Positions 16,759 to 26,142 of a stretch of 64,000 nucleotides of DNA are shown piece by piece. The notes under the pieces are model-generated. The model did not search any database. It saw only the letters and a list, made by a program, of their open reading frames with translations, and was not told the origin of the DNA. The stretch is taken from assembly GCF_004340465.1 (NCBI RefSeq), contig NZ_SLVV01000003.1:296982-360981 (forward strand), in the 5' to 3' direction. The number at the start of each line of letters is the position of its first letter. Position 1 is the stretch's first letter. The translations under genes and the position numbers were made by a program. This DNA comes from Mesobacillus foraminis. GTDB taxonomy: Bacteria > Bacillota > Bacilli > Bacillales > Cytobacillaceae.

Positions 16759-17118
16759 GTGATTGATAAACTTTCATCTATTCATATACCTTCGCAACAA
16801 AGTACTTCAAAAACGGGAGTTACCAACATTAACACTAAGGAAATAGAAAGTGTTTCAAGGTCACAGGAAGAAACCGAAAAGAATCTTAATCTATCAAAAG
16901 CTAAAGTGAAAGAAATGGTGGACACCCTAAACGAATTTGTCCAAGCTTCCGATACTTCAATCAAATTTCAATATCATGAAAAACTGCATGAGTACTATGT
17001 AAGTATAGTAGATAATACCACCAATGAAGTGGTCCGTGAGATACCGCCAAAAAAGATGCTGGATATCTATGCAGCAATGACGGAATTCCTCGGGCTGATG
17101 GTCGACAAAAAGATATAA
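16759..17118 (+). CDS. flaG: FlaG family flagellar protein (YvyC)
   Basis: 119-aa FlaG-type protein encoded just before fliD. The N-terminal half is polar and disordered. The C-terminal part holds the conserved core IKFQYHEKLHEYYVSIVDNTTNEVVREIPPKK followed by LDIYAAMTEFLGLMVDKKI. FlaG proteins influence filament length, but the mechanism is not settled. The start is GTG with AGGAGG 8 bases upstream. It is 14 bases before fliD, in the same SigD transcript. Confidence 0.92.
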   Translation: MIDKLSSIHIPSQQSTSKTGVTNINTKEIESVSRSQEETEKNLNLSKAKVKEMVDTLNEFVQASDTSIKFQYHEKLHEYYVSIVDNTTNEVVREIPPKKMLDIYAAMTEFLGLMVDKKI

Positions 17119-17131
17119 AGGTGATGGAAAC

Positions 17132-19195
17132 ATGGCAGGGATACGTATAGGCGGACTGGCCAGCGGAATGGATATCGACACGCTTGTCAGCGACCTGATG
17201 AAAGCAGAGCGAATGCCGCTCGATAAACTAAAACAGAAAAAGCAGGCCCTCGAATGGCAGCGGGATGACTACCGCTCAATGAACACACTGCTGTTAAACT
17301 TCCGGACCGAGCTGACGAACATGAAGCTGACCACCCAATACCGGGCACGCTCCGTAACGTCAACAAACGAAAGCAGAATTTCAGCTACCGCAAGCAGTGC
17401 TGCATCAGCTTCATCGTATAGCATCAAGTCGGTTGAAAAGCTGGCGAGTGCGGCGACGAGGATTACAAACACATCTTTGTCAGGAGACCCTAATAGTAAA
17501 ATCGATGCATCAAAATCATTGATCAGCCAGCAGGATAAATTAAACACCACAGCTGTTGGAGCTTCTCCTGGGTTTACCTGGTCCGAAGATGGAGTTGTGG
17601 GAAATGCCACCCTTGTGTCTGATGGCACCTCTGGACCAAAGATAACCTTAAATGCTAATGAAAAGATTGCTACAACTAAACTAGACCAAATGTCGGTTAA
17701 AGTTAACGGCACCTCCTATAAAATTGTCTCCGGCACTCCTGCGGCAGGGAAAAACGAAGTGCAATTGGCGGAGGACGGTACTCTAACCTTTAGCGGTCCA
17801 ATTGCAAAAGATTCTTCCATTAAGGTCAGCTATATCGCTGATCAGAAGGTTGAGACCAACAAGCTGACAGCCGCAACAATTGAGTGGCAGCTAGGAAAAG
17901 GCGGCCTAACCATGGATTTTTCTTTAAAGGTTGGAGACGTTGCTTATACCATAGATGGAACACAGGATGAAAATGGTCACCGGCTTGTAAATAATGGTCA
18001 GTATATTGGTTCTATCAATCTTGAGACAGGAAAAGTTAAATTTGATGCTGAGCAAGCCGCCGACACCGAGCTGACAGCAACTTATAAACAAAAATACTCC
18101 AGCTTCAATATCACCACCCAAACATCAAAAGGCGAAGTGAGCGAAAACTTCCTGGTAGAAGCCTCCGAGTCTCTTAACCAGGTAGTCAACCGCGTCAACA
18201 GTTCCAATGCTGGTGTTTCGATGTTCTATGACAGTTTTTCGGATAAAATTTCCCTGACAAGAAAAGAAACGGGAGACTTTTTAGCCGGTACTGGAAACGA
18301 AATCTCCGCAACGGGCCTTTTTGCAGAATCCCTATTGAAATTTGCGGATTCCGCTGAATCCGGTGGAGAAAATGCAGTTTTTACAATAAACGGTTTAAGA
18401 ACAGAGCGTAACTCCAACACCTTTGAAATGAACGGAGTCACCTTCACGCTGAAGCAGACCTTTACAGAAACAGAAGCTCCTCCAGTGTCGCTATCAGTCA
18501 ACAATGACACCACGAAAGTCTATGACAATATTAAATCTTTCATCGATAAGTACAATGAGCTGATTGATAAAATCTCGAAGAAATCGTCAGAGGAATATTA
18601 CCGGGACTACAAGCCGCTGACGGATGAACAGAAGGAGCAGCTGTCCGACAAGCAGCAGGAGCAATGGGAAGAGAAGGCGAAAAGCGGCTTGCTTCGCCGG
18701 GATCCGATTCTTGCCCAGGTGCTGAACGGAATGCGCAGCAATTTTAGCACGCCGGTGAAAAATTCCGAGGTGTCACCGCTATTTAGTCAGCTGGCGAGCA
18801 TAGGCATTAGCACCACCTCGAACTATCTTGAAGGCGGGAAGCTGCAAATCGATGAAGCTAAACTGAAAAAAGCCATCGAGGAGGATCCTCAGTCGGTTGA
18901 GAATCTGTTCCGGGGAAGTGGAACGACCAGCGCGGAGCAAGGGATTGCCCACCGCTTAACAGACACGATCAATGCTGCAATGGATAAATTAAAAGCGAAG
19001 GCAGGAAATACGTTCTCCACGAACTCGCAGTTCTTGCTTGGCCGCCAGCTGACGAATGTTACGTCCCAGATCAGCACATTTGAAAATCGCCTGACCAAAG
19101 TGGAGGATCGCTACTGGCGCCAGTTTACCGCAATGGAGAAAGCAATCCAGCGTTCTAACGAGCAGGCTACCTATTTAATGCAGCAGTTTGGGTGA
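17132..19195 (+). CDS. fliD: Flagellar filament cap protein FliD
   Basis: 687-aa hook-associated protein 2, the pentameric/hexameric cap that folds flagellin at the filament tip. The N-terminal FliD_N motif is clear (RIGGLASGMDIDTLVSDLMKA, PLDKLKQKKQALEWQRDDYR). The C-terminal FliD_C helix includes RLTKVEDRYWRQFTAMEKAIQRSNEQ. The protein is much longer than B. subtilis FliD (about 498 aa). The extra length lies in the surface-exposed middle (about residues 120-350), rich in Ser/Thr/Asp, like the enlarged centre of the Hag protein here. Confidence 0.96.
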   Translation: MAGIRIGGLASGMDIDTLVSDLMKAERMPLDKLKQKKQALEWQRDDYRSMNTLLLNFRTELTNMKLTTQYRARSVTSTNESRISATASSAASASSYSIKSVEKLASAATRITNTSLSGDPNSKIDASKSLISQQDKLNTTAVGASPGFTWSEDGVVGNATLVSDGTSGPKITLNANEKIATTKLDQMSVKVNGTSYKIVSGTPAAGKNEVQLAEDGTLTFSGPIAKDSSIKVSYIADQKVETNKLTAATIEWQLGKGGLTMDFSLKVGDVAYTIDGTQDENGHRLVNNGQYIGSINLETGKVKFDAEQAADTELTATYKQKYSSFNITTQTSKGEVSENFLVEASESLNQVVNRVNSSNAGVSMFYDSFSDKISLTRKETGDFLAGTGNEISATGLFAESLLKFADSAESGGENAVFTINGLRTERNSNTFEMNGVTFTLKQTFTETEAPPVSLSVNNDTTKVYDNIKSFIDKYNELIDKISKKSSEEYYRDYKPLTDEQKEQLSDKQQEQWEEKAKSGLLRRDPILAQVLNGMRSNFSTPVKNSEVSPLFSQLASIGISTTSNYLEGGKLQIDEAKLKKAIEEDPQSVENLFRGSGTTSAEQGIAHRLTDTINAAMDKLKAKAGNTFSTNSQFLLGRQLTNVTSQISTFENRLTKVEDRYWRQFTAMEKAIQRSNEQATYLMQQFG

Positions 19196-19237
19196 TCGAA
19201 ACGATAATAGAAATTCTGTGTAATAAGGAGAAAAAAC

Positions 19238-19642
19238 ATGGCAATTAACAATCCATATCAATCCTACCAGCAAAATTCCGTCAATACAGCATCGCCAGGC
19301 GAGCTGACGCTTATGCTGTACAACGGCTGCCTGAAGTTCATTCACATTGCGAAAAATGCGATCCAGACAAAAGATATCCAGGTGAAAAACACTAATATCC
19401 AAAAGGCGCAGAAAATTATCCAGGAGCTGATGGTGACCCTGAATCAGGACCTCGAGGTTTCAAAAGATATGCTGTCTCTGTATGACTATATGAACCGTCG
19501 TCTGATTGAAGCGAACATCAAGAGTGATGCCGGCATTTTGGAGGAAGTGGAAGGGTTGGTAACCGAGTTCCGTGATACGTGGAAGCAGGTTATCCAGATT
19601 AACCGCCAGAAGCAGTACGGTCATGGCGGCAGTGCCCTGTGA
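19238..19642 (+). CDS. fliS: Flagellin export chaperone FliS
   Basis: 134-aa helical chaperone that binds the C-terminus of flagellin and delivers it to the export gate. It also takes part in the FliW/CsrA loop by stimulating the FliW-Hag interaction. Family motif PYQSYQQNSVNTASPGELTLMLYNGCLKFI at the N-terminus (in two pieces) and LYDYMNRRLIEANIKSD in the middle. AAGGAG precedes the ATG. The stop overlaps the next start (GTGA). Confidence 0.96.
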   Translation: MAINNPYQSYQQNSVNTASPGELTLMLYNGCLKFIHIAKNAIQTKDIQVKNTNIQKAQKIIQELMVTLNQDLEVSKDMLSLYDYMNRRLIEANIKSDAGILEEVEGLVTEFRDTWKQVIQINRQKQYGHGGSAL

Positions 19643-19980
19643 GTGCCGTCCGGCAGGTTTATCAGCTAACGTTGCAGCTGATCGAAGTGCTTCAAAAGGA
19701 TTTTAACCGTGACCAAAAAATCACCTTGGTCGAGGAACTTTTGCAAAAGCGGGAAGAGGCCATGAAGGGAATGGTCGCCCCTTATACAGATGAGGAAAAG
19801 CAGCTCGGGAAAAAGCTGATTGAACTGAACTCGCTTCTGGACAGGCTGCTGGCATCAGAGAAGAATGACATCCAGAAGGATCTAAAAGAACTCAATGTCA
19901 AAAAAGAGTCAAGCAACAAATATGTGAATCCGTATCAGAGCCTGGCTGTGGACGGGATGTTCTATGATAAACGCAATTAA
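19639..19980 (+). CDS. fliT: FliT-like flagellar chaperone
   Basis: 113-aa helical protein starting at a GTG that overlaps the fliS stop by 4 bases, so the two are translationally coupled. In bacilli the gene in this position (FliT) is the presumed chaperone for FliD. The sequence is Lys/Glu/Leu-rich with no signal peptide (LIEVLQKDFNRDQKITLVEEL, EEKQLGKKLIELNSLLDRLL). Similarity to FliT is modest, so the name relies partly on position. Confidence 0.8.
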   Translation: MSAVRQVYQLTLQLIEVLQKDFNRDQKITLVEELLQKREEAMKGMVAPYTDEEKQLGKKLIELNSLLDRLLASEKNDIQKDLKELNVKKESSNKYVNPYQSLAVDGMFYDKRN

Positions 19981-19990
19981 AACTGTGATG

Positions 19991-20021
19991 AACCGCCAAT
20001 TGCCGGCGGTTTTCTTTTTTA
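19991..20021 (+). terminator. Terminator of the fliD operon
   Basis: AACCGCC / GGCGGTT, loop of 7, then a T-rich tail (TTTCTTTTTT). Confidence 0.85.
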
Positions 20022-20091
20022 TTCAACAGAATCTTACAGACTCTCTCTTTTTACGACATGGAAAATTCACTAATTCGTCAAATCTTTTCTG

Positions 20092-20118
20092 TGTTAAGGA
20101 AGGAGTTCTTTAGGGTAA
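20092..20118 (+). promoter_or_regulatory. Possible SigB-type promoter of hpf
   Basis: TGTTAA (20092-20097) and GGGTAA (20113-20118), 15 bases apart, resemble SigB GTTTAA-N12/15-GGGTAT. B. subtilis hpf (yvyD) is stress-induced through SigB and SigH. Matches are partial. Confidence 0.4.
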
Positions 20119-20164
20119 TATAGAAGTATAGATACATAGTCTTTTCAAAGGAGGAGTATCGCTT

Positions 20165-20710
20165 ATGAACTATAACATTCGTGGTGAAAACATTGAGGTA
20201 ACTCCAGCAATCAGAGAGTATGTGGAGAAGAAGGTCTCCAAGCTGGACCGTTATTTTACAGAAACACCAAATGCAAGCGTAAGCGTGAACCTGAGGGTTT
20301 ATCAAGATAAAAAAGCCAAAGTGGAAATTACCATTCCAATGAAAAATCTGGTCCTCCGAGCTGAAGAGCTGCACGAAGACATGTATGCGGCAATCGACCT
20401 GATTACTGATAAATTAGAGCGCCAAATCCGCAAGCATAAAACAAAAGTGAACCGTAAATTCCGCGGCCAGGACAGCATCAAGGATGTTGGGCCAATCTTC
20501 TCCGATGACACTCCTTATGGGGAAGAAGAGGATCTCGAGCTTGTCCGTACCAAACGCTTCGACCTGAAGCCGATGGACAGCGAGGAAGCCATCCTGCAGA
20601 TGAACCTGCTGGGCCACAATTTCTACGTTTTCCAGAATGCTGAAACCAATAATACGAACGTCGTTTACAAGCGGAAAGACGGCCGCTACGGCTTGATTGA
20701 AGCGCAGTAA
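20165..20710 (+). CDS. hpf: Ribosome hibernation promoting factor, long form
   Basis: 181-aa long-form HPF (YvyD), which joins 70S ribosomes into inactive 100S dimers in stationary phase or stress. The N-terminal domain (residues 1-100, MNYNIRGENIEVTPAIREYVEKK... KAKVEITIPMKN) binds the decoding site. The C-terminal dimerisation domain (about 125-181) contains RFDLKPMDSEEAILQMNLLGHNFYVF and VVYKRKDGRYGLIE. AGGAGG precedes the ATG. It sits between fliT and secA as in B. subtilis. Confidence 0.97.
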   Translation: MNYNIRGENIEVTPAIREYVEKKVSKLDRYFTETPNASVSVNLRVYQDKKAKVEITIPMKNLVLRAEELHEDMYAAIDLITDKLERQIRKHKTKVNRKFRGQDSIKDVGPIFSDDTPYGEEEDLELVRTKRFDLKPMDSEEAILQMNLLGHNFYVFQNAETNNTNVVYKRKDGRYGLIEAQ

Positions 20711-20750
20711 GCCCAGAGCCCTTTAAGTTTAAATTAAATGTGTAAAAGAG

Positions 20751-20781
20751 ACCCGCAGCCTGACAAATGGCTGCGGGTTTT
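20751..20781 (+). terminator. Terminator after hpf
   Basis: ACCCGCAGCC / GGCTGCGGGT with an 8-base loop and T4. Confidence 0.85.
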
Positions 20782-20813
20782 AGCATCATTTTACAACAAG
20801 GAGGAAGGACATT

Positions 20814-21659
20814 ATGACCTTTTCAATCGTCGGGTATGATCCAAAGGAAAAAGAGTGGGGCATTGCCGTTCAATCGAAGTTTCTGGGCGTGGGGGCAGTC
20901 GTCCCCTTCGCAAAGGCCGGAGTGGGAGCAGTTGCCACCCAATCGTACGCGAATACGGCGTACGGGCCACAGGCGCTTGAACTGATGGCAGAAGGCAAGT
21001 CCGCACAGGAAGCACTGGAACTCATCACCAGGGAGGACAAGGATAAGGAGATGCGCCAGGTCGGGCTGATTGATGCCCATGGCAATGCCGCTACTTTTAC
21101 AGGTACCTATTGCTATGACTGGGCCGGTGGTGTGACCGGAGAGCATTTTGCAGCACAGGGAAACATCCTGGTTAGCGAGGAAACCGTCCGGGCAATGGCC
21201 AAAACCTTTACAGAAACGGAAGGGAGCCTTGCCCACCGGCTCGTTTCCACCCTGTATGCCGGACAGCTGGCGGGAGGGGACAGCCGGGGGCAGCAATCCG
21301 CAGCGCTTCTTGTCGTAAAAGAAGCAGGAGGCTACGGCGGATATAATGACCGTTATATTGACCTGCGTGTCGATGACCATCCGGAGCCCATTAAAGAGCT
21401 GATCCGCATCTATGGCCTCCAGCAGCTCTATTTTGCGAAATCAAAGCCGGACAATGTGGCGGCCATTGAGGGAAAGGTGAAGGAAGAGCTGATTGCGAAC
21501 TTAAGGCGCCTGGATTATTTAAAAGGGGAAAAGGAAGATGAGGAAGACTTGTTTAAGGCACTGACAGCCTATATTCACACTGAAAACTTCGAGGAGCGCG
21601 AGCAGGAGCGAGGGAAGATCGATCTGGAAGTTTTGGAGTTTATGAAAAAACAGCGGTAA
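20814..21659 (+). CDS. DUF1028 family protein (Ntn-hydrolase-like)
   Basis: 281-aa member of DUF1028, a family with a predicted N-terminal-nucleophile hydrolase fold and no established substrate. The N-terminus MTFSIVGYDPKEKEWGIAVQSKF with GVGAVVPFAKAGVGAVATQ is the family signature; GQQSAALLVVKEAGGYGGYND marks the second half. Residues from about 205 onward are a charged helical tail that may be a separate small domain. The GGAGGAAGG ribosome site is strong. It has its own terminator and appears monocistronic. It is an insertion between hpf and secA relative to B. subtilis. Confidence 0.82.
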   Translation: MTFSIVGYDPKEKEWGIAVQSKFLGVGAVVPFAKAGVGAVATQSYANTAYGPQALELMAEGKSAQEALELITREDKDKEMRQVGLIDAHGNAATFTGTYCYDWAGGVTGEHFAAQGNILVSEETVRAMAKTFTETEGSLAHRLVSTLYAGQLAGGDSRGQQSAALLVVKEAGGYGGYNDRYIDLRVDDHPEPIKELIRIYGLQQLYFAKSKPDNVAAIEGKVKEELIANLRRLDYLKGEKEDEEDLFKALTAYIHTENFEEREQERGKIDLEVLEFMKKQR

Positions 21660-21664
21660 ATGGG

Positions 21665-21698
21665 AAAAGGAACGCCCGTCAAATGCGTTCCTTTTTTC
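21665..21698. terminator. Bidirectional terminator
   Basis: AAAGGAACGC / GCGTTCCTTT, loop of 9, T6 to the right. It sits between the DUF1028 gene and the convergent lipoprotein gene. Confidence 0.8.
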
Positions 21699-21702
21699 CC
21701 GT

Positions 21703-21969
21703 CTACCCGGCATGATTATCATCGTGCTGGTCCATTTTCTCCTGTTCCGAGGTACCAGGTTCTTCTGGAACTTCCGGATGCTCAGTGTCTGTATCTCCGT
21801 GTTCCTTCTGAAGCTCCTTTTCTTCCTCTTCAAGCTCTTCCACCTGATTGCCTGTATCTCGTTCTTCATCCGGCGGAGGGCTCTGGTCACTGGAGCATGC
21901 ACTCACCCCGAAAGCCAGGCTAAATGCGATTCCAACAGGGAGAAGCTTTGTTTTGTAGTTAAGGTTCAT
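21703..21969 (-). CDS. Small acidic lipoprotein
   Basis: 88-aa predicted lipoprotein. The type II signal peptide ends in the lipobox FGVSAC (cleavage before Cys25), after KTKLLPVGIAFSLAFG. The mature part is very acidic (EELEEEEKELQKE, then Asp/Glu/Pro-rich) and probably disordered, with a C-terminal His/Asp cluster (DQHDDNHAG). No domain is recognised. The ribosome site GGAGGGAT lies 6 bases before the ATG. The high charge gives few clues; it could tether cations or act as a spacer on the outer face of the membrane. Confidence 0.75.
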   Translation of the reverse strand: MNLNYKTKLLPVGIAFSLAFGVSACSSDQSPPPDEERDTGNQVEELEEEEKELQKEHGDTDTEHPEVPEEPGTSEQEKMDQHDDNHAG

Positions 21970-22274
21970 GGTTGTATCCCTCCTATTGATTCCTATTTAC
22001 TATTTTCACTAATATGGAGGGATAAAACCTCTGCGAGGGCGCAAGCATCCCTATTGCTGAAATATGTAGTTTAATAGACAAATTTTATGGAGAAACTTGT
22101 CAATGTTTCCCGTTGGCTGTGCATCTGTTGTCACTCCATAGTCTAAGTGGTAAGATTAAATTAGGAATAAATCCAAATTTTTAACAGGATTCAGAGCATT
22201 TTAAGCGAATCTTTTTCTAGTATAAGGTTTTTCAATATGTCTTCTTAGACCCAATAGATAAAAGGAGCATCAGA
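21970..22274. other. Divergent promoter region, lipoprotein / secA
   Basis: No gene is seen. The region must contain promoters for the minus-strand lipoprotein and for secA, but no hexamer pair with good spacing stands out. Confidence 0.35.
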
Positions 22275-24785
22275 ATGGGGATTTTAAATAAAATTTTCGA
22301 CCAGAACAAACGCGATGTGAAAAAGCTTACCAGGCTGGCAGATGAAATTGACAAGCTGGCTGCAGCAACTGAAAAGCTATCCGATGATGAATTAAGAGGA
22401 AAAACAGAAGAGTTCAAGGCACGCTACCAGAATGGAGAATCCACAGATGACCTCCTTGTTGAAGCGTTTGCGGTTGTCCGCGAAGGTGCCCGCCGCGTGC
22501 TGGGGCTCTATCCATATAAGGTGCAGCTGATGGGTGGCGTCGCTCTTCACGAAGGAAATATTTCCGAAATGAAAACAGGGGAAGGTAAAACCCTCACAGC
22601 GACCATGCCGGTTTACCTGAATGCCATCACTGGCAAGGGTGTTCACGTTGTCACTGTCAACGAATACCTGGCAAGCCGTGACGCAAACGAAATGGGCCAG
22701 CTTTATGAGTTCCTTGGCCTGACAGTCGGCCTGAACTTAACAGGCATGGATAAGGAAGAAAAGCAGGCTGCCTATCAGGCGGATATTACGTATGGCACAA
22801 ACAACGAATATGGCTTTGACTATCTTCGTGACAATATGGTGCTGTACAGCCACCAGAAGGTTCAGCGCCCGCTTCATTATGCGGTTATCGATGAAGTGGA
22901 CTCCATCCTGATTGACGAGGCGCGGACGCCGCTGATCATTTCCGGCACAGCTCAAAAAAGTGCGGGTCTCTATATCCAGGCCAATGCTTTTGTCAATATG
23001 CTAAAAAAAGACGAAGACTACACCTATGATGAAAAAACAAAGGGTGTACTGTTGACGGAAGAGGGAATTACCAAAGCGGAACGGGCTTTTGGAATCGAAA
23101 ATCTTTTCGATATTTCCCATGTAACCCTGAATCACCATATTAACCAGGCGCTGAAAGCCAATGTCAGCATGCACCTGGATGTGGATTATGTCGTCCAGGA
23201 CGGCGAGATTGTCATTGTTGACCAGTTCACAGGCCGTCTGATGAAGGGCCGCCGCTACAGCGAAGGCCTTCACCAGGCAATCGAGGCGAAGGAAGGCCTT
23301 GAAATCCAGAATGAAAGCATGACGCTTGCAACGATTACGTTCCAGAACTACTTCCGGATGTATGAAAAGCTTTCCGGGATGACAGGAACAGCGAAAACGG
23401 AAGAAGAGGAATTCCGCAACATTTATAATATGAGTGTTGTCGTTATTCCAACGAATCGTCCAATTGTCCGTGATGACCGTGCCGATTTGATTTATGCGAC
23501 CATGGACGGGAAATTCCGTGCGGTGGTGGAGGACATTGCCCAGCGAAATGCCCTGGGACAGCCAGTCCTTTTAGGTACAGTGGCAATTGAGACTTCTGAA
23601 CTGATTTCGAGGTATTTGACGAAAAAAGGTATCAGGCACAATGTCCTGAACGCAAAGAACCACGGCCGTGAAGCAGAAATCATTGCTGAAGCCGGACATC
23701 GCGGGGCCGTTACGATTGCCACCAATATGGCCGGACGCGGTACGGACATCAAGCTTGGAGAAGGGGTCCGGGAGCTGGGCGGTCTTGCCGTCATTGGAAC
23801 AGAGCGTCACGAAAGCCGCCGGATTGATAACCAGCTCCGCGGTCGTTCCGGACGTCAGGGAGATCCGGGTATCACCCAGTTCTACCTCTCAATGGAAGAT
23901 GAACTAATGCGCCGCTTCGGTTCCGACAATATGAAGACCATGATGGCCCGACTCGGAATGGATGATTCACAGCCAATCCAGAGCAAGATGGTTTCCAGGG
24001 CCGTAGAATCTGCCCAGAAGCGTGTGGAAGGCAACAACTTTGATGCCCGTAAGCAATTGCTCCAGTATGATGATGTTCTCCGCCAGCAGCGTGAAATCAT
24101 CTACAAACAGCGTGATGAGGTGCTTGAAGCCGAGAACCTCCGTGACATTGTGGAACGTATGATTCTTTCTTCTGTCGAACGTAATGTGTCTGCTTTTACA
24201 CCGGTAGGCGAAGACATGGATTCCTGGAATCTTGAAGGCCTGATTGATTATGTGAACGGGAACCTTCTTAATGAAGGCGATCTTGCACAGGATGACCTTC
24301 GAGGCAAGGACCGCGAGATGATTGTCGATATCATCATGGATAAGGTGAAGCAGCGTTATAATGAAAAAGAAGAACAGCTGAGCGCCGAACAGATGCGCGA
24401 GTTCGAAAAAGTCATCGTTCTTCGCAGTGTAGACTCCAAGTGGATGGACCACATTGACCAGATGGACCACCTCCGCCAGGGAATCCATCTTCGTGCCTAT
24501 GGCCAGATCGATCCATTGCGTGAATATCAGCAGGAAGGATTTGCGATGTTCGAAAGCATGATCGAGTCCATTGAAGGCGATGTTGCCCGCTATATCATGA
24601 AGGCTGAAATCCGCAACAACCTGCAGCGTGAGGAAGTCGCGAAAGGACAGGCTGTCAACCCCAAGGAAGATGGCGAAAAAGTAAAGAAAAAACCAGTGGT
24701 TAAACAAATTGAAATTGGCCGCAACGACCCATGCTACTGCGGCAGCGGCAAGAAGTTCAAGAACTGCCACGGAACAATGTCATAA
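22275..24785 (+). CDS. secA: Preprotein translocase ATPase SecA
   Basis: 836-aa motor of the Sec pathway (B. subtilis 841). It pushes unfolded preproteins through SecYEG. Walker A is [11 protein letters not shown], with the DEVD-type motif [21 protein letters not shown]. Helicase motifs [14 protein letters not shown] and [14 protein letters not shown] are intact, as is the C-terminal zinc/SecB-type tail with [22 protein letters not shown] precedes the ATG. secA-prfB order is conserved in bacilli. Confidence 0.98.
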   Translation: MGILNKIFDQNKRDVKKLTRLADEIDKLAAATEKLSDDELRGKTEEFKARYQNGESTDDLLVEAFAVVREGARRVLGLYPYKVQLMGGVALHEGNISEMKTGEGKTLTATMPVYLNAITGKGVHVVTVNEYLASRDANEMGQLYEFLGLTVGLNLTGMDKEEKQAAYQADITYGTNNEYGFDYLRDNMVLYSHQKVQRPLHYAVIDEVDSILIDEARTPLIISGTAQKSAGLYIQANAFVNMLKKDEDYTYDEKTKGVLLTEEGITKAERAFGIENLFDISHVTLNHHINQALKANVSMHLDVDYVVQDGEIVIVDQFTGRLMKGRRYSEGLHQAIEAKEGLEIQNESMTLATITFQNYFRMYEKLSGMTGTAKTEEEEFRNIYNMSVVVIPTNRPIVRDDRADLIYATMDGKFRAVVEDIAQRNALGQPVLLGTVAIETSELISRYLTKKGIRHNVLNAKNHGREAEIIAEAGHRGAVTIATNMAGRGTDIKLGEGVRELGGLAVIGTERHESRRIDNQLRGRSGRQGDPGITQFYLSMEDELMRRFGSDNMKTMMARLGMDDSQPIQSKMVSRAVESAQKRVEGNNFDARKQLLQYDDVLRQQREIIYKQRDEVLEAENLRDIVERMILSSVERNVSAFTPVGEDMDSWNLEGLIDYVNGNLLNEGDLAQDDLRGKDREMIVDIIMDKVKQRYNEKEEQLSAEQMREFEKVIVLRSVDSKWMDHIDQMDHLRQGIHLRAYGQIDPLREYQQEGFAMFESMIESIEGDVARYIMKAEIRNNLQREEVAKGQAVNPKEDGEKVKKKPVVKQIEIGRNDPCYCGSGKKFKNCHGTMS

Positions 24786-24899
24786 ATTGTAATCTGGAAT
24801 ATAATAGAAGGGAGGGCTGGCGGATGTTCTGCAGCCCTCTTTTCCCTTGAAGTGTAAAATCGGCTATAATGAAAGTAATTATTTTATGAGGTGACCAAA

Positions 24900-26001
24900 A
24901 TGGAATTAGCAGATATTCGGAATGAACTAGAAAAAACAGCTAAGAAATTAGCGGGCTTCAGGGGGTCTCTTTGACCTCGAAAACAAAGAAGCCAGAATAG
25001 CTGAGCTGGATGAGGTCATGCTTGCCCCTGATTTCTGGGATGACCAGCAGAACGCACAGACTGTGATTAATGAATCGAATGCTCTGAAGGATCAGGTCCA
25101 TGTGTTTCACGATCTGAATGAAACCTTTGAAAACCTTGAACTGACCTATGAGCTTGTAAAAGAGGAAAGCGACGCAGAGCTTCAGGAAGAGCTGGAGAAC
25201 GAGCTTGTGCAATTGACGAAGCGCCTGAGCGATTTTGAGCTCGAGCTTCTGTTGAGCGAGCCTTATGATAAAAGCAATGCCATCCTTGAGCTTCACCCGG
25301 GAGCAGGCGGAACCGAGTCACAGGACTGGGGCTCCATGCTGCTGCGCATGTACACAAGATGGGCAGAAAAAAGAGGCTTCAAAGTCGAGACTCTGGATTA
25401 CCTGCCTGGAGATGAAGCAGGTATCAAGAGTGTGACTCTTTCCATTAAAGGACACAATGCTTATGGCTACCTGAAAGCTGAAAAAGGAGTTCACCGTCTG
25501 GTGCGGATTTCGCCATTTGATTCGTCGGGCCGCCGCCATACCTCCTTCGTATCCTGTGAGGTTATGCCGGAATTGAACGACGACATCCAAATTGACATTC
25601 GTACTGAAGATTTAAAGATTGATACGTACCGTGCGAGCGGTGCCGGCGGTCAGCATATCAATACGACCGACTCGGCTGTCCGGATCACGCACGTTCCGAC
25701 CGGAGTAGTCGTGACCTGCCAGACCGAGCGTTCCCAGATCAAAAACCGTGAACGTGCGATGACGATGCTGAAGGCAAAGCTCTATCAGCGTAAAATCGAA
25801 GAGCAGGAGCAGCAGCTCGCCGAAATCCGCGGAGAACAAAAAGAAATCGGCTGGGGAAGCCAAATCCGTTCCTACGTCTTCCACCCCTACTCAATGGTAA
25901 AAGATCACCGCACCAATACCGAATCAGGAAACGTGCAAGGCGTCATGGACGGGGACATCAATCAATTCATCGATGCCTACCTGCGCTCGAAGTTAGTATA
26001 A
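24900..26001 (+). CDS. prfB: Peptide chain release factor 2, programmed +1 frameshift
   Basis: RF2 recognises UGA/UAA and triggers peptide release. The first 24 codons run from ATG 24900 to an in-frame TGA at 24972-24974. The site AGGGGG TCT CTT TGA C is the classical autoregulatory frameshift: an internal Shine-Dalgarno (24960-24965), slippery CTT, then TGA followed by C. Skipping T24972 joins the zero frame to the +1 frame and gives 366 aa, as in B. subtilis. The GGQ catalytic motif ([17 protein letters not shown]) and the SPF recognition motif ([11 protein letters not shown]) are present. Annotation without the shift would call a false short gene starting at 25018. Confidence 0.97.
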
Positions 26002-26015
26002 TATAGAAACAAGGA

Positions 26016-26058
26016 AGCCCCTTGCCTGGTCTGGATGCCTGGCAAGGGGCTTTTTTTG
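26016..26058 (+). terminator. Terminator after prfB
   Basis: AGCCCCTTGCC / GGCAAGGGGCT (11-bp stem, 14-base loop) followed by T7. Confidence 0.9.
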
Positions 26059-26142
26059 CGAGCTTTATCGACGGTTATTTTATATGAAGGAAAACAGTGT
26101 AGTTTATGTACATAAAGGTGCCGGCGAATAAAGGGAGGAGGT

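Noticed and set aside
25067-25357. Antisense ORFs opposite prfB
   Set aside because: They are shadows of the conserved release-factor coding sequence.
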